Assembly (NCBI RefSeq): GCF_000429845.1
Contig: NZ_KE386972.1
Span: forward strand, 165,220 to 229,219
DNA: 64,000 nucleotides
Direction of reading: 5' to 3'
DNA from: Comamonas composti DSM 21721
GTDB taxonomy: Bacteria > Pseudomonadota > Gammaproteobacteria > Burkholderiales > Burkholderiaceae_C
The notes beneath the pieces were generated by a model, which was given only the letters and a program-made list of their open reading frames with translations, was not told where the DNA came from and searched no databases. The translations under genes were made by a program, and so were the position numbers. The number at the start of each line of letters is the position of its first letter. Within the stretch, counting starts at the first letter, position 1. Below are positions 27,136-35,656 of the stretch, one piece after another.

Positions 27136-28446
27136 ATGACAGGCAAAGCCACCCGCATCGATTTGTTCAGCCTGGCCACGCCGCAGATGCGGGCCTTTCA
27201 CCTGACCTGGCTGGCCTTCTTCGTCTGCTTTTTCGCCTGGTTCGCCTGCGCGCCGCTCATGCCCGTGCTCAAGGGCGAGTTTGGCCTGAGCAGCGCGCAG
27301 ATCGCCAACATCAATATCGCGGCCGTGGCCGTGACCATTCTCGTGCGCCTCATCGTGGGCCCGCTGTGCGACCGCCTGGGGCCGCGCAAGACCTATTGCG
27401 GGCTGCTGGTGCTGGGCGCAATCCCCGTGCTGGGCGTGGCCCTGGCCCAGAGCTACGAGGCCTTTCTGTTCTTTCGCCTGGCCATAGGCGCGATTGGCGC
27501 AAGCTTTGTGATCACCCAGTACCACAGCTCGATGATGTTTGCGCCGAATGTGGTGGGCACGGCCAACGCGACCACGGCCGGCTGGGGCAATGCAGGCGCG
27601 GGCGTGGCCCAGGCCGGCATGCCGCTGCTGCTCACGGCCATGCTCATGCTGGGTGTCAGCCAGAGCCTGGGCTGGCGCCTGGCCATGCTGGTGCCGGGTC
27701 TGGCCATGCTCGTCGTGGCCTGGCTCTACTGGCGCTACACCCAGGATTGCCCCGAAGGCAACTTCTCCGATCTGCGCGCCGCGGGCCAGGGCCCCGAAGG
27801 CAGCAAGGGCGGCTGGAGCAGCTTTGCGAGCGCGGCACGCAACTACCGCGTCTGGCTGCTGTTCATCACCTACGGCGCCTGCTTTGGCGTGGAGCTGTTC
27901 ATCCACAACATGGCCGCCATCTACTACGTGGAGCGCTTCGGCCTGTCCCTGGCCTCGGCCGGCATGGCCGCCGCAAGCTTCGGCCTGCTGGCCCTGTTTG
28001 CTCGCGCGCTGGGCGGCATGGCCTCGGACCGCCTGGCACGCCGCCGCGGGCTGGACGGGCGCACGCTTTTGCTGTGCGGGCTGATGCTGGGCGAGGGCCT
28101 GGGCCTGCTGGGCTTTGCACGCGCCGACAGCACGGCCCTGGCCCTGCTGGCCATGCTGGGCTTCGGCCTGTTCACCCACATGGCCTGCGGCGCCACCTAT
28201 GCGCTCGTGCCCTTCATAGACCGGCGCGCCCTGGGCGGCGTGGCCGCCATCATCGGCGCGGGCGGCAATGTGGGCGCCGTGGCTGCAGGCTTTTTGATGA
28301 AGGGCCTGGGCGATATGCAGCACACGCTCACGCTGCTGGGCGTGCTGGTCGCGATCTCGGCCCTGTGCGCGCTGGCCGTGCGCTTTTCCGCCGAGCACAA
28401 GGCCAGCGAGCAGGCCTTGTACGACAACAGTTTGGCAGGGGCTTGA
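27136..28446 (+). CDS. Nitrate/nitrite MFS transporter (NarK/NasA porter type)
   Basis: A 436-residue inner-membrane protein of twelve helices. The start is MTGKATRIDLFSL, since the longer frame has no membrane or signal feature. The nitrate-porter signature ATTAGWGNAGAGVAQ is near residue 150, VVGPLCDR-type MFS loop motif appears as GPLCDRLGPRKTYCG, and a second AIIGAGGNVGAVAAGFLMKG corresponds to the C-half signature. It imports nitrate (and may exchange nitrite) for the assimilatory enzymes encoded next: nirB starts one base after its stop codon. Confidence 0.92.
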   Translation: MTGKATRIDLFSLATPQMRAFHLTWLAFFVCFFAWFACAPLMPVLKGEFGLSSAQIANINIAAVAVTILVRLIVGPLCDRLGPRKTYCGLLVLGAIPVLGVALAQSYEAFLFFRLAIGAIGASFVITQYHSSMMFAPNVVGTANATTAGWGNAGAGVAQAGMPLLLTAMLMLGVSQSLGWRLAMLVPGLAMLVVAWLYWRYTQDCPEGNFSDLRAAGQGPEGSKGGWSSFASAARNYRVWLLFITYGACFGVELFIHNMAAIYYVERFGLSLASAGMAAASFGLLALFARALGGMASDRLARRRGLDGRTLLLCGLMLGEGLGLLGFARADSTALALLAMLGFGLFTHMACGATYALVPFIDRRALGGVAAIIGAGGNVGAVAAGFLMKGLGDMQHTLTLLGVLVAISALCALAVRFSAEHKASEQALYDNSLAGA

Positions 28447-28447
28447 A

Positions 28448-30985
28448 ATGGCAATGAAGATCCTCGTCATAGGCCACGGCATGGTGGGCCACAAGTTTCT
28501 GCAAAGCCTGGAACAAGGCGGCGTACAGGCCGATGTCACGGTGATCGCCGAGGAACCGCGCCCGGCTTACGACCGCGTGCACCTGTCCGAATTCTTCAGC
28601 GGCAAGAGCGCCGAGGACCTGAGCCTGGTCGAGCCCGGCTTCTTCGAGCGCACCGGCCATGCGCTGCTGCTGGGCGACAAGGCCTTGAGCATAGACAGGC
28701 GCCAGCGCACGGTGGCCACGGCCTCGGGCCGGGTGCTGCGCTACGACCAGCTGGTGCTGGCCACGGGCTCCAGCCCTTTTGTGCCCGGCGTGCCCGGGCG
28801 CGAGCGCGGCTTTTGCTTTGTCTACCGCACCATCGAGGACTTGCAGGCCATGCAGGCCGCGCGCGCCCAATGCCAGAGCGGCGTGGTCGTGGGCGGCGGC
28901 CTGCTGGGCCTGGAATGCGCCAAGGCCTTGAAGGACCTGGGCCTGCAAACCCATGTGCTGGAGTTCTCGCCACGCCTCATGGCCGCCCAGATGGATGACG
29001 GCGGCGCGCGCATGCTGCGCCAGCGCATAGAGCAGCTGGGCCTGCAGGTGCATGTGGGCCGCAACACCGTGGCAATCACCGATGGTGCCCGCGCGCGCCA
29101 CCGCCTGCAGTTCGACGACGGCAGCCACCTGGAGGCCGACATGATCGTGTTCTCGGCCGGCATACGCCCGCGTGACGAACTGGCCCGCCAGTGCGCGCTG
29201 GCCATAGGCCCGCGCGGCGGCGTGCAGGTGGACGAGCACTGCCGCAGCAGCGATGCCCATGTCTATGCGATTGGCGAATGCGCAAGCTGGCGCGAGCAGG
29301 TCTTCGGCCTGGTGGCACCCGGCTATGAGATGGCGCGCGTGGCGGCCCGCCATCTGGGCGGCGATGCGGCCGCCGTGTTCGCCGGCGCCGATTCGAGCAC
29401 CCGGCTCAAGCTCCTGGGCGTGGAGGTGGCCAGCCTGGGCGATGCCCATGGCCGCACGCCGGGCAGCCGCAGCTGCCAGTACCTGGACGAGGCGCGCCAG
29501 GTCTACAAGAAGATCGTGCTCAGCGAAGACGGCAAGCGCCTGCTGGGCGCCGTGCTTGTGGGCGAGGCCGGGGAATACGGCCAGCTGCAGCAGATGCTGC
29601 GCGCCGGCCTGGCCCTGCCCGAGCGGCCCGAGTTCCTGATCCTGCCCCAGGCCGAGGGCTCGGCGCGCCCAGGCCTGGGCGTGGACGCCCTGCCCGGCTC
29701 GGCCCAGATCTGCTCCTGCAACAACGTCAGCAAGGCCGCGCTGTGCGAGGCCGTGGATGGCGGCGCCCGCGACCTGGCCGCTCTCAGAAAGGCGACCTGC
29801 GCGGGCAGCTCCTGCGGCGGCTGCGTGCCCTTGATGACCCAGGTCATGCAGGCGCGCATGAAACAGCAGGGCCTGGCCGTGAACCAGCATCTGTGCGAGC
29901 ACTTCGCGTACTCGCGCCAGCAACTCTACCACCTGGTGCAGTTGGGCCGCATCCAGAGCTTTGACGCGCTGCTCGCACGCCACGGCCGGGGCCTGGGCTG
30001 CGAGATCTGCAAGCCCGTGGCGGCCAGCATCTTCGCGTCCTGCTGGAACGAGTTCGTGCTCCAGCCGCCGCTGGCCGCGCTGCAGGACAGCAACGACTAC
30101 TACCTGGGCAACATCCAGAAGGACGGCAGCTACTCCGTGGTGCCGCGCATGCCGGCCGGCGAGGTCACGCCCGACGGCCTGATCGCCGTGGGCCAGGTGG
30201 CCAAGAAGTACGGGCTCTACACCAAGATCACGGGCGGCCAGCGCGTGGACCTGTTCGGCGCGCGCGTCGAGCAGTTGCCCCTGATCTGGGAGGAGCTCAT
30301 TGCCGCAGGCTTCGAATCCGGCCATGCCTACGGCAAGTCGCTGCGCACCGTCAAAAGCTGCGTGGGCTCGACCTGGTGCCGCTTTGGCGTGGGCGACTCG
30401 GTGGGCTTTGCGATCGCGCTGGAGAACCGCTACAAGGGCTTGCGTGCGCCGCACAAGATCAAGTTCGGCGTCTCGGGCTGCACGCGCGAATGCGCCGAGG
30501 CCCAGGGCAAGGACGTGGGCATCATCGCCACCGACAAGGGCTGGAACCTCTACGTCTGCGGCAACGGCGGCATGCAGCCGCGCCATGCCGAGCTGCTGGC
30601 CGCCGACCTCGACCAGGCCACGCTGGTCAGGTTCGTGGACCGCTTTCTCATGCTCTACGTGCGCACCGCCGAACGCCTGCAGCGCACCAGCAGCTGGCGC
30701 GAGAGCCTGGAAGGTGGCCTGACCTATCTGCAGGATGTGATCGTGCATGACAGCCTGGGCCTGGGCAGCGCGCTCGAAGCCCAGATGCAGTCCATCGTGG
30801 ACAGCTACCAGGACGAGTGGCAAAGCGCCGTCAGCAACCCCGCCGTGCGCCAACGCTTTCGCAGCTTCGTGAACAGCGACCAGGTCGACGAGCACATCAT
30901 CTTCGTGGACGAACGCGGCCAGATCAGGCCTGCGCGCGAGGCCGAACGCAAACGCCTGGGCCTCATCCAGAAAACCGCCATGTAG
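28448..30985 (+). CDS. nirB: Assimilatory NAD(P)H nitrite reductase, large subunit
   Basis: An 845-residue cytoplasmic flavoprotein, the usual length. It reduces nitrite to ammonium with six electrons from NAD(P)H. Order: FAD-binding domain (VIGHGMVGHKFLQSL at the N-terminus), NAD-binding domain (VVVGGGLLGLECAKAL, about 148), a BFD-like [2Fe-2S] domain with Cys pairs at about 421-423 (CSCNN) and 452-459 (CAGSSCGGC), then nitrite/sulfite reductase halves and the sirohaem/[4Fe-4S] ligands KSCVGSTWCRFG and GCTRECAEAQGKD near residues 638-682. It forms an operon with the porter upstream and nirD downstream. Confidence 0.97.
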   Translation: MAMKILVIGHGMVGHKFLQSLEQGGVQADVTVIAEEPRPAYDRVHLSEFFSGKSAEDLSLVEPGFFERTGHALLLGDKALSIDRRQRTVATASGRVLRYDQLVLATGSSPFVPGVPGRERGFCFVYRTIEDLQAMQAARAQCQSGVVVGGGLLGLECAKALKDLGLQTHVLEFSPRLMAAQMDDGGARMLRQRIEQLGLQVHVGRNTVAITDGARARHRLQFDDGSHLEADMIVFSAGIRPRDELARQCALAIGPRGGVQVDEHCRSSDAHVYAIGECASWREQVFGLVAPGYEMARVAARHLGGDAAAVFAGADSSTRLKLLGVEVASLGDAHGRTPGSRSCQYLDEARQVYKKIVLSEDGKRLLGAVLVGEAGEYGQLQQMLRAGLALPERPEFLILPQAEGSARPGLGVDALPGSAQICSCNNVSKAALCEAVDGGARDLAALRKATCAGSSCGGCVPLMTQVMQARMKQQGLAVNQHLCEHFAYSRQQLYHLVQLGRIQSFDALLARHGRGLGCEICKPVAASIFASCWNEFVLQPPLAALQDSNDYYLGNIQKDGSYSVVPRMPAGEVTPDGLIAVGQVAKKYGLYTKITGGQRVDLFGARVEQLPLIWEELIAAGFESGHAYGKSLRTVKSCVGSTWCRFGVGDSVGFAIALENRYKGLRAPHKIKFGVSGCTRECAEAQGKDVGIIATDKGWNLYVCGNGGMQPRHAELLAADLDQATLVRFVDRFLMLYVRTAERLQRTSSWRESLEGGLTYLQDVIVHDSLGLGSALEAQMQSIVDSYQDEWQSAVSNPAVRQRFRSFVNSDQVDEHIIFVDERGQIRPAREAERKRLGLIQKTAM

Positions 30986-31031
30986 CGCCCGCCCATCAAG
31001 CGCCAGCAGCCATCAAGCAAGGAGCACCCTC

Positions 31032-31367
31032 ATGCCGCACACCGAACAGGGCTGGACCGCCGTCTGCGCCGCCAGCGACATCATTCCCGACACCGGCGTC
31101 TGCGCGCTGGTGCGCGGCCGGCATGTGGCCGTGTTCCGCGTGGGCCGGTACCGGCTCTATGCGATCTCCAACATCGACCCCAGGAGCGGAGCCAGCGTGC
31201 TCGCACGCGGCCTGGTGGGCAGCCTGGGCGAGCGCGTGGTCGTGGCCTCGCCGCTGTACAAGCAGCACTTCGACCTGGCCACGGGCGAGTGCCTGGAGGC
31301 GCCCGAGCATTCGGTGGCCGCCTACACGGCCAGGCTGGAAGACGGACAGATCTGGGTGACGGTATGA
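31032..31367 (+). CDS. nirD: Nitrite reductase small subunit NirD
   Basis: A 111-residue Rieske-fold protein that partners NirB. It shows the fold (VRGRHVAVFRVGRYRLYAIS, then SPLYKQHFDLATGECL, ending DGQIWVTV) but lacks the CxH...CxxH cluster ligands, as NirD proteins do. AAGGAGC precedes the ATG. Its stop overlaps the start of the next gene (ATGA), tying the FAD reductase to the same translation unit. Confidence 0.95.
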   Translation: MPHTEQGWTAVCAASDIIPDTGVCALVRGRHVAVFRVGRYRLYAISNIDPRSGASVLARGLVGSLGERVVVASPLYKQHFDLATGECLEAPEHSVAAYTARLEDGQIWVTV

Positions 31368-32596
31368 AACCCAGGCTCGTCGTCATAGGCAACGGCATGG
31401 CCGGCATGCGCACCGTGGAGGAGCTGCTGGCCCTGGCGCCCGACCTCTACGAGATCACGGTCCTGGGCCGGGAGCCGCATGGCAACTACAACCGCATCCA
31501 GCTGTCGTCGGTGCTGGCCGGCGACAAGCAGCTGCATGACATCATGCTGCACCCGCGCGCCTGGTATGCGCAGCACGGCATCGCGCTGCACCTGGACGAC
31601 GCCGCCGTACAGATCGACCGGGGCCGCCGCTGCGTGCGCACCCGCAGCGATCATGTGTTCACCTATGACAGGCTGCTGATCGCCACGGGCTCGCGCCCCT
31701 TCGTGCTGCCCGTTCCCGGCTGCGATCTGCAGGGCGTGACGGGCTTTCGCGACCATGCCGACGTGCAGGCCATGCAGCAGGCCGCGCGCACGCACAGAAA
31801 GGCCGTGGTCATAGGCGGCGGCCTGCTGGGACTGGAAGCGGCCAGCGGCCTTTTGCGCCAGGGCATGCAGGTCACCGTGGTGCATCTGCATGCCGGCCTC
31901 ATGGAGCGCCAGCTCGACCCCGCAGCCGCCGGCCTGTTGCAAAAAAAACTGGCGGCGGACGGCATGCGCTTTGTGCTGGGCGCGCGCACCGCAGCCCTTC
32001 TTGGCGGGCCGCGCGTGCAAGGCCTGCGCTTCGAGGACGGCAGCGAGATCGAGGCCGACCTCGTCGTCATGGCCGCAGGCGTGCACCCCGACATCGGGCT
32101 CGCCCGGGACACAGGCCTGTACTGCGAGCGCGCCATCGTCGTCGACGACACGCTGCAGACCTACGACCCGCGCATCTACGCCGTGGGCGAATGCGTGCAG
32201 CACCGCCAGGCCACCTTCGGCCTGGTCGCGCCGCTGTGGGAGCAGGCGCGCGTCTGCGCTGCCCATCTCGCGGGGGCCGGCCACAGGCGCTACCAACAGC
32301 AGGCCCAGGCCACCCGGCTCAAGGTCAGGAATGTGGACCTGTACGCGGCCGGCGACCTCGCGGCGGCGCAGGGCTGCGACAGCCTGGTGCTCAGCGACCC
32401 CGGGCGCGGCATCTACAAGCGCCTGCTGCTGCAGGGCGATCGCCTCGCCGCCGCCGTGCTCTATGGCGATGTGGCCGACGGCCCCTGGTACTTCGACCTC
32501 ATACAACAGCAGACCCCGGTGGCCGGACTGCGCCAGCGTCTGCTGTTCGGTCAGACCATATGCGCGCCTGCAGACCACGAAGCGCTGGCCGGCTAG
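31364..32596 (+). CDS. FAD-dependent NAD(P)H oxidoreductase of the nitrate operon
   Basis: A 410-residue flavoprotein whose sequence parallels the N-terminal half of NirB: FAD motif VVIGNGMAGMRTVEEL, YNRIQLSSVLAGDK, LLIATGSRPFVLP, NAD motif VVIGGGLLGLEAASGLL (about 146), and IYAVGECVQHRQATFGLVAP. It lacks the BFD and sirohaem parts. By position, between nirD and nasA and coupled to nirD by a 4-bp overlap, it probably feeds electrons from NAD(P)H to the nitrate reductase (NasB/NasC-like role; inference). It ends 10 bp before nasA. Confidence 0.85.
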   Translation: MKPRLVVIGNGMAGMRTVEELLALAPDLYEITVLGREPHGNYNRIQLSSVLAGDKQLHDIMLHPRAWYAQHGIALHLDDAAVQIDRGRRCVRTRSDHVFTYDRLLIATGSRPFVLPVPGCDLQGVTGFRDHADVQAMQQAARTHRKAVVIGGGLLGLEAASGLLRQGMQVTVVHLHAGLMERQLDPAAAGLLQKKLAADGMRFVLGARTAALLGGPRVQGLRFEDGSEIEADLVVMAAGVHPDIGLARDTGLYCERAIVVDDTLQTYDPRIYAVGECVQHRQATFGLVAPLWEQARVCAAHLAGAGHRRYQQQAQATRLKVRNVDLYAAGDLAAAQGCDSLVLSDPGRGIYKRLLLQGDRLAAAVLYGDVADGPWYFDLIQQQTPVAGLRQRLLFGQTICAPADHEALAG

Positions 32597-32606
32597 GACC
32601 TGCACC

Positions 32607-35363
32607 ATGAACGGCACGACCATCCCCCTGCTGCGCGCACCGGCCCCGGTGCGTACCACCTGCCCCTATTGCGGCGTGGGCTGCGGCCTGCTGGCCACGC
32701 CGCGCGCCGGCGCCAGCCCGCAACTGGCCGGCGACCCCGAGCACCCCGCGAACGCGGGCCGGCTCTGCGTCAAGGGCGCGGCCCTGGGCGAGACCCTGGG
32801 CCTGCAGGGCCGGCTGCTGCGCCCCCGCATGCGCCAACGCCAGCATCAGGACCCGCACCCGCAAGGCGCGCAATCCGGCCCCTGGCTGGACCTGAGCTGG
32901 CCCAAGGCGCTGGAGGCCGTGGCCCGGGGCTTTGGCAGCGCCATCGAGCGGCACGGGCCCGATGCCGTGGCCCTTTACCTCTCGGGCCAGCTGCTCACCG
33001 AGGACTATTACGTGGCCAACAAGCTCATGAAGGGCTTTATCGGCAGCGCCAACATAGACACCAACTCGCGGCTGTGCATGTCCTCGGCCGTGGCCGGCCA
33101 CAAGCGCGCCTTCGGCGAAGACCTGGTGCCCGTGGGCTATGCGGACCTGGAGCAGGCCGACCTGGTCGTGCTCGTGGGCTCCAACCTCGCCTGGTGCCAC
33201 CCCGTGCTGTTCCAGAGGCTGGTGCGCGCCAGGCAGGCCCGCCCGGCGATGAAGCTGGTCGTCATCGACCCCCGGCGCACGGCCACCTGCGAGTTTGCCG
33301 ACCTGCACCTGCCGATACGGTCCGGCACCGATGTCTGGCTGTTCAACGGCCTGCTCGCCTTTCTCGCGCAGCAGGGCGAGATCGAGCCCGACTTCGTGGC
33401 CCGCCACACCCGGGGCCTGGAGCAGGCCCTGGCCGCAGCCCGCGCCGATGCGTGCGACCTCGCGACCGTGGCCCGGACCTGCAGCATCAGCCAGGAAGCG
33501 CTGACCACCTTCTACCGCTGGTTCGCGGGCCATGCGCGCTGCGTGAGCGTCTTCTCCCAGGGCGTGAACCAGTCCTCGGCAGGCACGGACAAGGTCAACA
33601 GCATCATCAACTGCCACCTGTTCACGGGCCGCATAGGCCGGCCCGGCATGGGGCCGTTCTCGATCACGGGCCAGCCCAATGCCATGGGTGGGCGCGAGGT
33701 CGGCGGCCTGGCCAACACCCTGGCCGCGCACCTGGAGCTGGCCAACCCCGCGCACCGCGCCCTGGTGCAGCAGTTCTGGCAGTCGCCGCGCATGGCCGAC
33801 AGGCCCGGGCTGCAGGCCGTGCAACTGTTCCAGGCCATGGAGGCCGGGCGCATCAAGGCCATCTGGATCATGGGCACCAACCCCGTGGTCAGCCTGCCCG
33901 ATGCCGACCAGGCGCGGCGTGCGCTCGCGGCCTGCGAGCTGGTCGTGGTCAGCGATGTGATGGCCGCCACCGACACCCTCGCCTACGCGGACATTGCCCT
34001 GCCGGCCCTGGCCTGGGGCGAGAAAAGCGGCATGGTGACCAACTCCGAGCGCTGCATCTCGCGCCAGCGTGCCTTTCTGCCCGCACCCGGCGAAGCGCGC
34101 GCCGACTGGGACATGCTGGCCGGCGTCGCGCGCCGCATGGGCTTTGCAGGCTTTGACTACACGCATGCCAGCCAGATCTTCGACGAGCATGCACGCCTGT
34201 CCGCCTACAGAAACCACCCGGGCCCCGAAGACGGGCAGCAGCGGCGCTGCTTCAACATCGGCGGCCTGGCCGGCATGGATGCCGCAGCCTATGACGCCTT
34301 CCAGCCCCGGCACTGGCCTGTGCCGCCGTCCGGGATGGCATCAGCGCCGGGGAGCGGGCAGCTGTTCGGCGACGGCGTCTTCGCCCATGAAGACGGGCGT
34401 GCGCGCTTTGTCGCCACGCCGGCACGCGCGCCGGCCCATGCGGCCGATGCGCGCTACCCGTTCATCCTCAATACAGGCCGCGTGCGCGACCAGTGGCACA
34501 CCATGACGCGCACCGGTCAGGCCCCGACCCTGGCCGAGCACAGCCCCGAGCCTTTTGCGGCCCTGCACCCTCACGACGGCCTGCAGAGCGGCCTGCGCGA
34601 AGGCGCACTCGCGCGCCTGCACACGCACTGGGGCGCCATGGTGGCGCGCGTGCGCCTGGATGCAGGCATGGCGCGCGGCACGGTCTTCGTGCCCATCCAC
34701 TGGAATGCGCAGTTCGCCTCCGATGCGCGCGTGGGCGCCCTGGTCAACCCCGTGACCGACCCGCTCTCGGGCGAGCCCGAGTTCAAGCACACGCCCGTGC
34801 GCATCGAGCCCTTCGAGGCCGCCTGGCATGGCTTTGTGCTCATGCGCCAGGCCTGCCGCCCGCCTGCCGAGGCCGACTGGTGGGTGCGCATCCAGGGCCG
34901 GGACTTCGAGCGCTGCGAGCTTGCTGGCCTGCGGCCCCTGGCCGAGCCACGCGCCTGGGCACGCCAGTTGCTGGGCGCGCCCGCGCAAGCCGACTGGATC
35001 GAGTACCAGGATGCGGGCGCCGGCATCTACCGCGCCGGGCATGTGGAGCAGGGCCGCCTGCAGGCCTGCGTGTTTCTCTCGCCGCGCACCGACCTGCCGC
35101 CACGGCGCTGGCTGGGCAGCCTGTTCGCCCAGGAGCGGCTCGGCGACCCGGAGCGCGCCAGCCTCATGCTGGGCCAGCCCCTGCAGGCCCGGGCCGATGC
35201 CGGGCCCATCGTCTGCGCCTGCTTCGGCGTGGGCCGCAACACGATTTGCGCCGCCATTGCGGGCCAGGGCCTCAAGACCACGGCCGAGGTCACGGCCTGC
35301 CTCAAGGCCGGCGGCAACTGCGGCTCCTGTCTGCCCGAGCTCAAGCACCTGCTCATGGCCTGA
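32607..35363 (+). CDS. nasA: Assimilatory nitrate reductase catalytic subunit
   Basis: A 918-residue cytoplasmic molybdoenzyme reducing nitrate to nitrite. The start is MNGTTIPLLR, just after the preceding gene; longer frames run through it. The N-terminal [4Fe-4S] ligands are Cys19, Cys22, Cys26 and Cys54 (TTCPYCGVGC ... RLCVKG). The Mo-bis-MGD domain has NIDTNSRLCMSSAVAGHKRA, with the Cys likely to bind Mo, FSQGVNQSSAGTDKVNSI and GRIGRPGMGPFSITGQPNAM. The MopB C-terminal part has LNTGRVRDQWHTMTRTG. A C-terminal BFD-like [2Fe-2S] domain (VCACFGVGRNT ... GGNCGSC, last 60 residues) is present, as in Klebsiella-type NasA. Confidence 0.95.
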   Translation: MNGTTIPLLRAPAPVRTTCPYCGVGCGLLATPRAGASPQLAGDPEHPANAGRLCVKGAALGETLGLQGRLLRPRMRQRQHQDPHPQGAQSGPWLDLSWPKALEAVARGFGSAIERHGPDAVALYLSGQLLTEDYYVANKLMKGFIGSANIDTNSRLCMSSAVAGHKRAFGEDLVPVGYADLEQADLVVLVGSNLAWCHPVLFQRLVRARQARPAMKLVVIDPRRTATCEFADLHLPIRSGTDVWLFNGLLAFLAQQGEIEPDFVARHTRGLEQALAAARADACDLATVARTCSISQEALTTFYRWFAGHARCVSVFSQGVNQSSAGTDKVNSIINCHLFTGRIGRPGMGPFSITGQPNAMGGREVGGLANTLAAHLELANPAHRALVQQFWQSPRMADRPGLQAVQLFQAMEAGRIKAIWIMGTNPVVSLPDADQARRALAACELVVVSDVMAATDTLAYADIALPALAWGEKSGMVTNSERCISRQRAFLPAPGEARADWDMLAGVARRMGFAGFDYTHASQIFDEHARLSAYRNHPGPEDGQQRRCFNIGGLAGMDAAAYDAFQPRHWPVPPSGMASAPGSGQLFGDGVFAHEDGRARFVATPARAPAHAADARYPFILNTGRVRDQWHTMTRTGQAPTLAEHSPEPFAALHPHDGLQSGLREGALARLHTHWGAMVARVRLDAGMARGTVFVPIHWNAQFASDARVGALVNPVTDPLSGEPEFKHTPVRIEPFEAAWHGFVLMRQACRPPAEADWWVRIQGRDFERCELAGLRPLAEPRAWARQLLGAPAQADWIEYQDAGAGIYRAGHVEQGRLQACVFLSPRTDLPPRRWLGSLFAQERLGDPERASLMLGQPLQARADAGPIVCACFGVGRNTICAAIAGQGLKTTAEVTACLKAGGNCGSCLPELKHLLMA

Positions 35364-35431
35364 CGGGTGCCCCGCGCAGTTCCGGGGAGCCCCGGCACGT
35401 GCCGGGACGGCTGGACAAGCAAGCCGCAGAA

Positions 35432-35496
35432 AAATCAAATTGATAGCTGCCAGCGCTTTCCCATCAAGGGCTACAGGCACTTTCTATTGAATTTTG
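35432..35496. repeat. Repeat family B, half copy 6
   Basis: One arm only, TGATAGCTGCCAGCGCTTTC (35441-35460), followed by a weak centre; the matching GCAAGCGCTGGCAGCT arm is missing. It lies 70 bp after nasA. Confidence 0.55.
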
Positions 35497-35596
35497 AAGC
35501 AGATACGAATGCTTGCCGGTCTTTCCGAGCATGCATATGCAAAAAACGACGTTCCCAAGAAGAAACCGGCTCTGAACAATCCAGACATTCGCACTC

Positions 35597-35626
35597 TGCC
35601 GGGGCCGGCATTTTTCGGCCCCGGCA
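35597..35626. promoter_or_regulatory. 11-bp GC hairpin before the ABC binding-protein gene
   Basis: Perfect inverted arms TGCCGGGGCCG / CGGCCCCGGCA around GCATTTTT. It lies 30 bp upstream of the binding-protein start, inside its leader. It lacks a following T-run, so an attenuator or mRNA-stabilising stem is as likely as a terminator. Confidence 0.45.
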
Positions 35627-35656
35627 TGGAATCTGTGTTTCTTGTCTGGAGCCCCC

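Noticed and set aside
28328-30895. 855-residue open frame opposite nirB
   Set aside because: Antisense shadow; nirB shows intact FAD, [2Fe-2S] and sirohaem motifs on the plus strand.
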